Of a DNA stretch of 64,000 nucleotides, positions 45,801 to 55,421 are shown in pieces. Every line of letters starts with the position of its first letter. The stretch's first letter is position 1. A program made the position numbers and the translations under genes. Source of the DNA: Rhizophagus irregularis (lineage: Eukaryota; Glomeromycota; Glomeromycetes; Glomerales; Glomeraceae); contig NC_089451.1 of the NCBI RefSeq assembly GCF_026210795.1, positions 2,898,001 through 2,962,000 on the forward strand, read 5' to 3'. The notes below the pieces were generated by a model that was not told where the DNA came from, made no database searches, and was given only the letters and a program-made list of their open reading frames with translations.

Positions 45801-48800
45801 TATCTAAAGGGTTGATATATAATCCTAAGATTCTTGTGCCTTTATATTTAGAAATAATGTTAACGTCCGTGTTTTGTCCATTGATGGTGAGTTGTATAGT
45901 TTTTCTATCATTACCTAATCGTTGATTGGTGAGGATTTTGTATTTGTCGATGTTCACTTTAATTTTGCTAACTAATAAAATGAGTGTGCGATATCTAATT
46001 TAGTTTCTAGTGTTTCTAGAGAAGGACTAAACCAGGTGGTGTCATCGAGGTATCCTACCAAGGATAATTCAAAATTATGAATAATGTCAGAGTCTTTGTG
46101 ATAAATATTTTTAATTTTCGTGGTATCACATTTGTAAGCAAGATGTGATTGTTGATTAATGTGATAAAACAGAGGGTCGTAATATATATTCCATAAAAGC
46201 GGTGAAACAACTTCGCCTTGGTCTATACCCTGTAGGACCTTATATGATGCTAGGTTTCCATTAGGTAGGATGATGGAGTTATATCGGTTAGAAAATAAAT
46301 TAATGAAAAAAGTAATTATCTTTTCCGGAATTTTAATACGTTGCAGAGCTAATCGTAATAATGTAATATCGACTCTATCATAAGCCTTTGATAAATCTTG
46401 TATGGCAATCCATAGTGGTTTCTTATAAATTCGTGCGTGTTCGATTGAATGCTGTATTTGGAACAGTGGTTCTAAACAAGATTGTCCCAAAACACCCGCA
46501 CGATTGTTGAATTGTAAGATGTTGTATTTCGCTAATGATTGATTTAATCTTTGAGAGAAAACTGAGACCATCAATTTTCTCGTCGTTTCCAAAAGGGTGA
46601 TAGGTCTTGTATTCGTAAGTTTACTATCCCAGTCATGTGGTTTCGGTATTGGGAATAGCAGAGCATCACGCCATTTTGTGGGTATCGTATCTAAATGGAT
46701 ACATAAGTTGAAGATCTGAGTAAGTAATATCAAAACGTCTTTATGTAGGTGCTTCAAGTCTTCATAAGTAATTTGAGAAGGACCAGGTGCTTTATTCGAA
46801 GGAGAATTTTTTAAGATGGCTAATACATCGGAAATATCAATTTGTTGTTGAAGCGTATCCCAACAATCACTATTGGAATGGTGGTTGGCCGGATCATATA
46901 TCGTACGCCACGGTAGAGGTAAATCGTCAATAGAGCAGTACGTTGATTGATTATCATGTTTACCTATATTTTGATAATGTTTAATAGTTTCTTTTTGTAT
47001 AATTTGTGGATTGTTAGTAAATATGGTATCATTATTATTATCTTTGAAAATTAATCGATCCAATGTAATTTTTCTAGGTTTTCTTTGAAGTATTGAATTA
47101 ATCATTTTTGTTTGATTAGTTGATAAATCAAAATTTCTTTGATTAATAAAATAATCAATACGTTCAGTTTTCCATTGTGATAATTCATCATTTCTTTTTT
47201 GTTTTAAATGGTTATATAATTTGTAGATTTCTGTTCTCTGTGCAAAGAAATCTTCTTGTGTGATAAAATTATTTAATATTATGTCGTGATCCATTGAGTG
47301 TGCTATTTTTTGTATATGATCACGATGGATTTTCCAATTTTTAAAATATGAAGTCCACATTGAGTCGGGAATACACGAGACAAACATAGATTTGTCTTTT
47401 GGTTTTTCTATTTTATTCCTGATATAAATGTGTTTTAAATTTAGGAATTGTTTCGTTTTATATAAAGTAATCACGTGTCGGTTCAATTGGCGAATGTGTA
47501 AAGGGTATAAATGATGGTGTTCTTGAGGTGTTATTTTCTTTTGAGGAATAGTTGACTTTTTAATATTATGTAAACTATGTTCAAATATATTCCAAGTATG
47601 GTCCAATTCATCTTGTGTCGAAATGTTATCTAAATCGATGTATTGAAAACGATGTTTAAAATATGTTTTCGAATGAGATTTGTAATTTTCCCATAAATCA
47701 TCATTCATTAATGAATAGTTTGGTTTCTCTTTTTGTTCATTTCGTCTGTTACCTTGACGATGTCGAGAGCATTTGAAAAGGTCGTTTTGTAATAAAGTAA
47801 TCACTGCTTTATGATCGCTAGTGAAATGTGATGGTGGGATTTTTTGTGCAAAAGTATGAATTGATGCGTTTAAAATATTATTGTTGCCAAATATATAATC
47901 TATTCTGTGTGTGGTTCTAGTTATATCTGGAGTTTGGTTTTCTGCATGGAATTTTGCCATGTCTTTGAAGCCTTTTAATTTTGCCATCTGAATTATATGG
48001 TGATTAAGATTATTTTTTTCTTTTGGGTAGCAATTGAGATCCCCCATAATAAGGTTGTAGAATTTGTGATTATCATCATTAGTATTTTGTGTTCTAAATA
48101 GTTGGTCAATGAATTGGTTGCACTCTTTTTTAATAATGTTGGTTTGTTTGTCTCTTCCCGCAGGTAGATAAACGCATGTAATGTTCAATTTATGGTCACG
48201 TTTGAAGCCCAATTCGATATTTAAGACGCGACCTTTGTGAAAACGAATTTGATGTACGTGTTGGTATAAGGTACTAGTAAGCATTATGCCTACGCCAGAG
48301 CCCCTGTTATCTCCATTAGCGTCTAAAATTATGTAAATAGATAAATTTTTATTAGTCGGATGAGGATGTCTTTCGACTAATTTGTTATTTTCATGTTTGT
48401 GGCAATATTGTGTTTCTGTTAGGCCAAGGATGTTAAAGTTATGTGTATCAAAATAATTGATAATATCAATTAATTTGGTTTTGTAGCCCCCTTGAATATT
48501 GATGGTTCCAATTTTGAGATAGTCTATAAAATAATTATTATCTGTGTTAACGACGTGTAAATTAGTAATATGTTCTTCGTTAGGTACGTCGTTTGCATCA
48601 GGAGTATATGATGTAGATCCTGAGCTGTGGTGACTATTGTCGTTGTTATTGTTATTGTTATATCTGTTTTTGGTATTTTGATTATTTGAATTTTTTTGGA
48701 TTTTTTCTATATTTTTTGAAGAAGAAGGTAAAGAATTAATAGGTACTTGAAATGAAGGTTGGTTTTCGACGCCAACCATGTTAATAAAATTGGTGTATTC

Positions 48801-48830
48801 CATAAAAAAAAGTAATTTTAATAAAAACAA
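42823..48830 (-). pseudogene. LINE-B ORF2: endonuclease, reverse transcriptase, RNase H and zinc-finger region
   Basis: The ATG is at 48830 or shortly after; MEYTNFINMVGVENQ, at 48803, is a good alternative start. The APE endonuclease is at about 48540-47790 (LKIGTINIQGGYKTKLIDII, LIMGDLNCYPKE, RIDYIFGN, SDHKAV). The reverse transcriptase is at about 46800-46000 (NKAPGPSQITYEDL, NTRPITLLETTRKLM, VGYLDDTTWFS). The frame changes near 45960-45972, where YKILTNQRLGND continues. RNase H follows at about 44390-43960 with its acidic residues in FYSDGSVSD, FKSESFAIL and IFTDSQN, and then KVKGHSNDKANDQADALAK. An in-frame TGA lies at 44110-44112 inside RNase H and a TAA at 43522-43524 after the Cys/His motif CTECSIDEDTNAHIGLCP. 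The same frame then runs on to 42823. Confidence 0.9.
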
Positions 48831-48897
48831 TGTGTAAAAAACAATTTAAACGTTAAAATCAAAAAAAGGATATATGTTGAGGAGTTATTTTCAACAA

Positions 48898-49874
48898 TTA
48901 ACGTGTCACGTTGAAACTCGGAAGGAGGTTCAATGGGTTATAAGATTTAACGGTGAAAGTGTCATTTTTCACGGGTTCGTCTAGTGTTTTGTCAATTATG
49001 CCTTCAAAGACGGCACCATCCGACATAGCATTGTCATCAAGGATGTCAGTGTCATCTTCTGTTGCCGGGACGAATTCACTATCATCGGCTGAATTGTTGT
49101 ATTCTTTGTTATTTCTAAGGTTGTATTTGGATTTGGTTGATCTATATGAAGTTTGATCATATGGTGTAGCTTTTTTGGATATTTTGCGAGGACGTTCTTG
49201 GGCGGATGAAATTTCTTTCTTGCTAAGTAAATTGATGTTAGTGGTGAGATGTGTAATGATTGTGTCGTATTTGTCTAGTCGTGTATTCACATTCGTGAGT
49301 GATGTGTTCATTAGGTTAGTGTTGTGATGGATGTCCGCGATCGATTTATCCGTTGTAATTTTACTATCTTGTAAAGATTTAATATTTTTTAGGAGACTTT
49401 GGACTTGTTTTTCAAGTTCCGTAATTCTTTTGTCTATCTCATCATTTGACGTATTTTTGATGTAGGTTGTGGGGTAGATATGGAGGGTTCATCCCAGTTG
49501 TTAATGTCATTTATGTTGTGTGTTTTGTTGTAAGGGTGTCTTGTTTGACGGGGGTATTGTAAATTATTAGGTTGTGGTTTTTTATAGCGGTTATCTGTTT
49601 GTGGTGATAAGCGTTTGTTATTTGTTTGTGATGAATTTGAATTTTTGTTGGAGTTAAGGGAAATCACGTGGTTGTATCTATTTCTGGTGTTTTCGTGGAT
49701 TGTGATTTTTTCTTCTTTTCTATCAATGAATCTTTTGTTATAGAGTTTAGTCGTCGGGCTGGTAGTGTGTCTCGCTACGCTCACCCCACCTCGGCCTCGC
49801 GGCCTCGCAGTACCTACATCTCCCCTCCGTGGGGTAGGGAATCCCCTATATCTGTCACCATCTGTCATTAACAT
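48898..49874 (-). pseudogene. LINE-B ORF1
   Basis: Two overlapping frames together look like one former protein. The first, 49874-49434, is basic and begins MLMTDGDRYRGFPTPRRGD; it is rich in Arg, Asn and Gln. The second continues from about 49455 (NTSNDEIDKRITELEKQVQS), has a heptad coiled coil typical of LINE ORF1 multimerisation, and ends with an acidic segment at 48898. The frames change within a short A-run near 49450. No zinc knuckle or RRM is visible, unlike LINE-A ORF1. Role: RNA binding and particle formation, by analogy. Confidence 0.7.
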
Positions 49875-50090
49875 CTGTCATATAATAATATACTAAAAAA
49901 GAATGAAATAAGGGAAAAGAGAGGAAAATACGATAGAATCAGAGGGGTATGACAGATATGACGGATATGACAGATGTTTCAGAAAAATCGGGAGAGGATA
50001 CTCCCAGAAAAAAGTTTTGATTTACCCCCCCAGATCTGTCATTCTGTCATAGATCTGTCATATGATCAGGATTCAGTCTATTCATCTGTC
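49849..50090. repeat. Cluster of TGACAGAT motifs in both orientations at the LINE/virus-like junction
   Basis: ATCTGTCA or its complement TGACAGAT occurs around 49849, 49859, 49871, 49949, 49968, 50034 and 50051, with near matches at 49959 (TGACGGAT), 50043 (TTCTGTCA) and 50083 (ATCTGTCG). The middle and right groups face each other as an imperfect inverted repeat. The left three belong to the start of LINE-B; the others may be target sequence, LINE-B 5' UTR or the end of the virus-like element. Confidence 0.6.
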
Positions 50091-50208
50091 GGAAGCAGTG
50101 AGATAGCAAACCGAGTAAACAGGTAGGTTAATAGCCCCTAAAAGGTCTGTAAAGCCACAGAGAGATAACCAGGTAGAAGCGCGGATCTTTGGAAAAAATA
50201 TATTCGGC

Positions 50209-50218
50209 AATTGAAGAT
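50209..50218 (+). promoter_or_regulatory. Shared promoter motif AATTGAAGAT (gene 50242)
   Basis: The motif ends 24 bp before the ATG at 50242. The same 10-mer, allowing C for T at position 3, precedes three other genes of the element at 24-37 bp. No TATA-like sequence is shared at this spacing. Confidence 0.5.
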
Positions 50219-50241
50219 TAGGTAACTATAAGTAACATACA

Positions 50242-50757
50242 ATGATAAACTTACACGCCGCCACTTCTCTTGCCGAAGATCTTGGTCTCGATCTTGTAGA
50301 CATCTATGGAATCCGTAAATGGATCCAAATGCAGGCTTCGCCCTTCAACGACCCGGACATAGTAAGAGAGATGGTCAGAAACCTTCCGATCAAAGAATTC
50401 GGAAAACATCTCAAGATAAACAGACTCTGGTACAACGGTTGTAAAGCCGAGTTGTGGAAGCGATATAAAGAAGCTGAGGAGGTATACAAACAGGCAGTAG
50501 ACTACTACAGGGAGGCCATTGGCAATTTCAATGAAGCCGATCAGAAAAAATACACTAGGTTCGCAGGAATGGTGGCAGTAGAAAGAGCTCTTCTCAGATG
50601 TGGCTTTATAACGCAAGAGTCCGACTGGGAGAAATGGACTCAAATAACGTACAACATCCAATTGCTTAAGGAAGGCCGCACTCTTGATGACTCGGACGAT
50701 GAATCAGATGATGGAGAGGTATCTCTCGATGACTCGGATGATGAGGAATACTTTTAG
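50242..50757 (+). CDS. F-box-like ORF of the virus-like element, 171 residues
   Basis: The middle of the protein, VREMVRNLPIKEFGKHLKIN followed by RLWYNGCKAELWKRY (about residues 45-80), has the pattern of an F-box: a short helix, LP, then a conserved N-R-W and a closing W-K-R. It resembles the 58.4-kb ORF of the same element (VDRVWWQEVRREAYKRW). The C-terminus is an acidic Asp/Ser/Glu tail (DDSDDESDDGEVSLDDSDDE). The family level is a judgement by eye. If right, the protein could tie the element to host SCF ubiquitin ligases, as some virus F-box proteins do. Confidence 0.55.
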   Translation: MINLHAATSLAEDLGLDLVDIYGIRKWIQMQASPFNDPDIVREMVRNLPIKEFGKHLKINRLWYNGCKAELWKRYKEAEEVYKQAVDYYREAIGNFNEADQKKYTRFAGMVAVERALLRCGFITQESDWEKWTQITYNIQLLKEGRTLDDSDDESDDGEVSLDDSDDEEYF

Positions 50758-50766
50758 AAGGCGGTA

Positions 50767-51087
50767 CTAATCTGTCTTTCTCTTTTTTGCTTCCTTAAGG
50801 CATTTATCAATACACTGTTTACACGCGTCATCAGACTCTAAAATTTTTTGCCCAAGTTTTTTGCATTGCCTATTATACGCCGTCTGATGTCTTTTAGCCG
50901 CGGTTTCTTTTTTCTTCTCCTTGGTTTTCTTTTTGATAACCCAGTCTATCCCAGTAAAAGTATTCTTATGCATCCCACAAACTACACAGTCACCATGTAA
51001 ACGATAGCGGCCATTTGTGGTAATATCTTGTATTTCACTAGCAGTCTCGGTTTCCTTCTTACACTTTAGGCAGTAAAATCGTGTCAT
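50767..51087 (-). CDS. Small zinc-ribbon protein of the virus-like element (DUF5679-like), 106 residues
   Basis: I choose the ATG at 51087, so that the protein opens directly with the zinc ribbon MTRFYCLKCKKETETASE...GRYRLHGDCVVCGMHKNTF. The pattern CX2C...GR...GXCXXCG is seen in many large DNA viruses and Polinton-like elements. The remainder is Lys-rich with CKQCIDKCLKEAKKRK at the end. It is divergent from the integrase gene with 44 bp between the start codons, implying a shared promoter. Function unknown; probably nucleic-acid binding. Confidence 0.7.
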   Translation of the reverse strand: MTRFYCLKCKKETETASEIQDITTNGRYRLHGDCVVCGMHKNTFTGIDWVIKKKTKEKKKETAAKRHQTAYNRQCKKLGQKILESDDACKQCIDKCLKEAKKRKTD

Positions 51088-51131
51088 CTTAAGATTTGAA
51101 GTCCGAAATCTTTCCTTTAATTTGTCGTAAT

Positions 51132-52223
51132 ATGTCGCATTTAGAGAATTATTACAAATACTACAATCTCTCCGGAGTACCGGCACGAATTCTAAAAGGT
51201 GAGGAGCACTACAACCTATATAAAAAGCCCCTAAAGGAGAAGTCATCAGAGCGTCCACAAGTAGTTGTATGGAAACCAAATGCAACACATCAGGCAGATC
51301 TTGCAGAGATGCCAGTCGACCCCAAAGGATTCCACTATTTCCTCGTAGTGGTGGAAGTCGCGGGTAAACAAGTCGATGCAGAACCCCTAAAGGATAAAAC
51401 TGCAAATAGGGTTCTAAACGGGTTTGTCAAAATCTACAGAAGAAATCGTATTAAGCCACCAACACACAGACTGGAGACAGATTCCGGATCAGAATTCACT
51501 AACGACCAGGTACGTGATTTTTTCCTGAACAGCCTAGGGGTAATGATGAGGTTCGGCGAACCAGGAAGACACAAACAGCAATCATACGCTGAACGAGCCA
51601 TCCAAGCAATCCAGGAACCTCTCCTAAAACGAATGGTGGCACAGGAGTTGAAGACCGGGGTGACATCCGTGGAATGGTCAGAAGATTTCCGTGATGTAGT
51701 TAATAAAATAGATGAAATCTGGCAGAGAAATCCCCCAGACATTCCGACAGGGTCACCCAAAGTGTCAAAAAAGACAGAACTTCTCTCTGAAGGAACACAT
51801 GTCCGAGTCAAGTTAGACGAACCTATTTCAGTACTCGGGAATAAACTCCATGGAAAATTTCGTACAGGTGACATAAGATGGAATCCCAATATCCGTGTCA
51901 TCAAAAAAATGATCCTCTCACCCGAACAGCCTCCTACGTATCTTCTTGATGGACCACACGGGCGTCTAGGTGTATCCAGATGTGCGTACACCCGAAAAGA
52001 GTTGCAGATTGTTCCAGAAAATGAACATCCCCCACCTGACTCCGTGATAAGAGGGCAACCCGAAAGATTTGTACCTGAGCGGATACTCCGGCATCGCATC
52101 AGGAAGGGTCAAGACCAGTATCTAGTCAAGTGGGAACGATACCCAGATACCGAAGCCACTTGGGAACCCGCTGACCGGTTGGAGGAGGATGTCCCTGCCT
52201 TAATCCGCAAATTTTGGGAATAA
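51132..52223 (+). CDS. Chromodomain integrase of the virus-like element, 363 residues
   Basis: This enzyme inserts the element DNA into the host genome. The start is the ATG at 51132 (MSHLENYYKYYNLSG). The retroviral-type integrase core spans about residues 50-190. It is seen in ATHQADLAEMPVDPKGFHYF, TDSGSEFTNDQVRDFF and QQSYAERAIQAIQEPL, which carry the acidic positions of the DDE fold. A C-terminal chromodomain (about 308-360: PERILRHRIRKGQDQYLVKW, then YPDTEATWEP) would bind modified histones and steer insertion. Chromodomain integrases are known for both Polintons and Ty3-type elements. Here there is no reverse transcriptase nearby and the neighbours are Polinton-like, so I assign it to this element. 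Confidence 0.9.
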   Translation: MSHLENYYKYYNLSGVPARILKGEEHYNLYKKPLKEKSSERPQVVVWKPNATHQADLAEMPVDPKGFHYFLVVVEVAGKQVDAEPLKDKTANRVLNGFVKIYRRNRIKPPTHRLETDSGSEFTNDQVRDFFLNSLGVMMRFGEPGRHKQQSYAERAIQAIQEPLLKRMVAQELKTGVTSVEWSEDFRDVVNKIDEIWQRNPPDIPTGSPKVSKKTELLSEGTHVRVKLDEPISVLGNKLHGKFRTGDIRWNPNIRVIKKMILSPEQPPTYLLDGPHGRLGVSRCAYTRKELQIVPENEHPPPDSVIRGQPERFVPERILRHRIRKGQDQYLVKWERYPDTEATWEPADRLEEDVPALIRKFWE

Positions 52224-52237
52224 AAAATAAATATTCC

Positions 52238-53017
52238 CTATTTTTTGTCTCCTCGATTCACATCAGAAACTATCGGGATAAAAACATTCTTCTCATTACA
52301 AGTAAGGGCGATATGTTCACGTGATTCATGGACATCATAATTGTAACGTTTCAGACACGTCCGGCTCAATCCAATCTCCCTATGCTTGTAATCGCTTAAA
52401 ACCGCGAGATTCTCAGTGATTACACAATCAGGGGTTAGTTTGATTGACACACCTTTTACCATGCCGAATGTCCTACCAGAACCCGGAGCGCCAGATATGT
52501 TATGTGTAATACTCTTGTCGATATCCAACCCTAATTCTTCAGCGGCTTCCCTCTGAATAAAAGACGCGTTAGCACAAGTGTCTGCTAAACACTGAATTGC
52601 TATCCCATTGACCTTCCCATCCAGCGCTAAAAGATCTTTAGTATTCTCCAAACGAGCTATGTCAATATCCATCGGGTCATCTTCCCTGATATCCTCTTCT
52701 TGTTTTTCCTCAACTAGGTCTTCCGGAATCTCCGTACTTTTACGAGCAGACTTTAATTCTTCCCGAAGAATCTCGCGGAGTAATTTTCTAAAATCTGCAG
52801 ACCTTAATAAACTTAATGAATCATTTTTGGTGACGGCTTTTATAAGTGTGGGCTTACTACTAGTAACCTTCACAGGAATCTTAATAGGAGTCATTTTAAC
52901 TGATTTTTTTGGAACAGATTTAAGAAGTTTCGAGATACTTACACCCTTATCCGAGTTTACTTTTTTTTGTACTTCGAACCGCACAAATCCGAAAACCACC
53001 TTCCTCATCGGGAACAA
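52238..53017 (-). CDS. Retropepsin-like aspartic protease ORF of the virus-like element
   Basis: The protein is about 256-259 residues with an ATG at 53008. The N-terminal half is basic and helical. The protease-like domain is at about residues 140-240: GKVNGIAIQCLADTCANASF, then EAAEELGLDID and LAVLSDYKHREIGLSRTCL. It follows the Gag-like ORF, overlapping it by about 70 nt in the +1 frame. That arrangement is usual for Gag-Pro pairs expressed by programmed frameshifting. The stop faces the integrase stop 14 bp away (convergent). Expected role: processing of the Gag-like protein. Confidence 0.75.
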   Translation of the reverse strand: MFPMRKVVFGFVRFEVQKKVNSDKGVSISKLLKSVPKKSVKMTPIKIPVKVTSSKPTLIKAVTKNDSLSLLRSADFRKLLREILREELKSARKSTEIPEDLVEEKQEEDIREDDPMDIDIARLENTKDLLALDGKVNGIAIQCLADTCANASFIQREAAEELGLDIDKSITHNISGAPGSGRTFGMVKGVSIKLTPDCVITENLAVLSDYKHREIGLSRTCLKRYNYDVHESREHIALTCNEKNVFIPIVSDVNRGDKK

Positions 53018-54515
53018 TTTTCAAGTCATCAAAACTCGCGGTATTAGTATCAATATCCATAGCATCATCATTAAGATCGAGGTTTCTCATTGCTCGGGCT
53101 AATTCCAGATCATCGCGTCTATCTTTAGCCTTCTGAAGTCTCTTTGGAAATCTTTTAGACGTCTCATATCCCATAATAAGATCAATAACATGTTGATCAT
53201 CCTCACTAGTCCACTCAGGAGCATCAGGGTCACCAGGGTCATCACCAAAATCATGATCTACATAACCATCATCCCAATCAGGATCCTGATGATCCTGAAC
53301 AACGCGTGGCCGTGGCTTTGGCCGAACAGGTTTAATCTGTTGTCTATAGACCGGTGGTTTACGAACTGGCTTAGATGCTTGTAATTGTTTAAATTGTGCC
53401 TGGAAATTCTTGGTAAGTTCCTCGGCCTGCGCCTTGAGCAATTCTTGTAATCGTTCTTGAGTAATAACGTCTGTCGACCTTTGTATTACAGCACCTTCGT
53501 GTGGAGTCACGGGATGAGTATAGCCAGCCAATTCCTCTTTTTTAGCCTTTTCAATACCCTGGCGCCTTTGTAATCCATAGAACATTTCACCCTTTCGTCG
53601 CTCAAGATCACTCAATCTATCGATTAATATATTAAGAGGCGCCGCCCCGATTCTGGAAGCTTCAATAACGTTTTCCGGCAAAAGTCCTCTATAGAACTGG
53701 TCAGTAACCATAATTCGATTATATCCTACAATATCCCCAGCCCTCTCAACTCGCTTATAGTAAGATCGAACAGGTTCACCTTGTTCCTGGTAAAGATTAC
53801 TAAATCGTATCTGAAGTCTTTCTTCCACGACGGTTGGAAAATTTGTACGCATATGCATAAATGCTTGATCCAGGAGAATCCCCTGTAAGACTATTGGTTG
53901 ATTCTGGACAGCAGCATTAAATGGACCTCCATGATTTCCCAACCCATTAACGGGTTGATGAGTAGGACGTCCGCCCGCACGCCTCCACTGCTCTTCAACT
54001 TTAAAATTCGATCTAATGATATCAGCGCGTGATGGGAAAAATGCCTCTCCAACGGTTCTCGCCGCATTACCTGCAACCCTTGAATATACATCAGCATCAG
54101 ACCCGGGTAAGTAAGTACCAACATGTAATCCATTAGCAACCTCAGGAACAGCTAAAGCTCTGAACGCTCGGCGAGTAGCACCGGCTCCACCATTTGCAGT
54201 AGCCACTAACCGAATATTCGAGAGTTCCCAATTTTTTCCAGTAAGTTCTGCATCAAACCACCTCGCCGCTTCATCTCTCATACAGCTACGAAGAACCCCC
54301 ATCGCTCGCACCCGACCAGGAGGCGCACCGGCATCGTCCAATGGATCAATACCAACGGTATTAATATACCCTAAAAAGTTATCAATAAAAAGATTAAGAT
54401 CTTCATCTTCCCGACCATGAAATATGGGGGCAGCTATACCAACGGCAGCCATATCGTATTTTGTGGATGGTTGAGAGGAGGTGGAGGAAGGTTCAATTGT
54501 CTGATCCGAAACCAT
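52947..54515 (-). CDS. Gag-like capsid ORF of the virus-like element, 522 residues
   Basis: The N-terminus, KYDMAAVGIAAPIFHGREDE followed by LNLFIDNFLGYINTVGID, and RSCMRDEAARWFDAEL resemble the start of Ty3-type Gag capsid domains. A second Gag-type region, MRTNFPTVVEERLQIRFSNL, then QGEPVRSYYKRVERAGDIVG, ends in DQFYRGLLPENV. A Pro/Arg/Gln-rich linker and an acidic C-terminus follow. No zinc knuckle is visible. By analogy it would build the particle shell. Gag together with a DNA polymerase B and a packaging ATPase is not the usual Polinton set, which has jelly-roll capsid proteins. Confidence 0.75.
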   Translation of the reverse strand: MVSDQTIEPSSTSSQPSTKYDMAAVGIAAPIFHGREDEDLNLFIDNFLGYINTVGIDPLDDAGAPPGRVRAMGVLRSCMRDEAARWFDAELTGKNWELSNIRLVATANGGAGATRRAFRALAVPEVANGLHVGTYLPGSDADVYSRVAGNAARTVGEAFFPSRADIIRSNFKVEEQWRRAGGRPTHQPVNGLGNHGGPFNAAVQNQPIVLQGILLDQAFMHMRTNFPTVVEERLQIRFSNLYQEQGEPVRSYYKRVERAGDIVGYNRIMVTDQFYRGLLPENVIEASRIGAAPLNILIDRLSDLERRKGEMFYGLQRRQGIEKAKKEELAGYTHPVTPHEGAVIQRSTDVITQERLQELLKAQAEELTKNFQAQFKQLQASKPVRKPPVYRQQIKPVRPKPRPRVVQDHQDPDWDDGYVDHDFGDDPGDPDAPEWTSEDDQHVIDLIMGYETSKRFPKRLQKAKDRRDDLELARAMRNLDLNDDAMDIDTNTASFDDLKIVPDEEGGFRICAVRSTKKSKLG

Positions 54516-54657
54516 TGTACTTGGATACGCAGAGCGGCTATTTGTTGGAAAAGTCGATTCCTAAGACGTCCCAATGTCCGAATTCCAAAAAGAACCCGAT
54601 TATTGGCATATACAAGCCGATTTCGTGCCACATCACGCTCGCCTATAGCTCTATTTA

Positions 54658-54899
54658 AGGTTGCTTGCCGAAACCTAGGGGTTTAGGCAAAATGGCGTTT
54701 CGCCGAAAAGCGAAATTCTGCCGAAACTATATTAAAGTTATATTAAAAAACTGGCGAAACTCTGGAGAAAGGCGAAACTGCCGAAACTTATTATAAATGC
54801 CGAAACTGCCGAAACTCTGCCGAAACTATAATAAATCTATAGTAAAATTTTGACGAAACTAATCGTAGGATTTTGAAGAGGTTTAGACAAGCAACCTTA
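54658..54899. mobile_element. Small hAT-like MITE inserted into the virus-like element, 242 bp
   Basis: The ends TAAGGTTGCTTGCCGAAACC and the reverse complement of the right end, TAAGGTTGCTTGTCTAAACC, agree at 18 of 20 positions. Direct repeats GCTCTATT flank it (54650-54657 and 54900-54907). The interior is a set of GCCGAAACT repeats with no coding content. The insertion lies at the end of the coiled-coil ORF. The surrounding ORF has similar GCTCTATTACGTTC repeats of its own, so the duplication length is slightly uncertain. Confidence 0.8.
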
Positions 54900-55390
54900 G
54901 CTCTATTACGTTCACCTATAGCTCTATTACGTTCTCCTCTCATAAGATTATATTGCTGCTGAAGACGACGATTAGTCGTCCGCATACCACCAAACTCACG
55001 TTCCAATTCAGCCAAATTAGCTTCTAAACTAGTAATAGTATCTTGTACGTTATTTAGCTCATCTTGTGTAAGACCTAACAAACCCGTTTGAACCTCGAGT
55101 TCATCTTGTAATTCATCACGTTCTTTTCGAGATCGATCGCGTTCCGCTTTTAATATATCGCGTTCTTCGTATGTTTCTCTACAGCGATGAATTAATAAAT
55201 TAAGAGCATGTTTAAGACGATGGTTTGCATTTTGTACATCTCGATTAACAACCATGCGATCACTGACAGTTAAAAAATCTGTTAGATCCTTAATTACCGC
55301 AACTAATGGTATATTATTCATATCACGCAAATCCCTAGGAGGCGGTCCAGTAGGCTCTGAAGGAGTATAAATTGCAATTGGTGTCGACAT
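54900..55390 (-). CDS. Coiled-coil ORF of the virus-like element, interrupted by the MITE
   Basis: The protein starts MSTPIAIYTPSEPTGPPPRD and becomes a long heptad-rich coiled coil from about residue 70 (LKAERDRSRKERDELQDELE, LTQDELNNVQDTITSLEANL). It runs into an Arg/Glu repeat, GERNRAIGERNRA, where the MITE is inserted. No family is recognised. A structural or scaffold role is possible, given its place between the Gag-like ORF and the packaging ATPase. It is divergent from the ATPase gene with 31 bp between. Confidence 0.65.
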
Positions 55391-55421
55391 CGTATTTAAA
55401 CTAAGATAGAATAAAATTCAA

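Larger units (their letters stand above)
42614..49900 (-). mobile_element. LINE-B, near full-length non-LTR retrotransposon with few breaks
   Basis: The order on the minus strand is an ORF1 region (49874-48898), ORF2 (48830-42823), a 3' UTR, then an A-rich tail, AAAAATAAAAATAAAAATAA, at about 42633-42614. GC content is intermediate between host DNA and the virus-like block to the right. ORF1 has one frame change; ORF2 has one frame change and two in-frame stops. These are few lesions, so the copy is young but probably dead. The 5' end abuts the virus-like element near 49.9-50.0 kb. Confidence 0.88.

Noticed and set aside
51434-52099. 221-codon minus-strand frame opposite the integrase
   Set aside because: It is a mirror frame of a well-supported integrase with no recognisable domain.
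51132-54515. Ty3-type LTR retrotransposon nested in the region
   Set aside because: No reverse transcriptase or RNase H lies between the Gag-like, protease-like and integrase ORFs, the integrase is on the opposite strand, and no long terminal repeats were seen.
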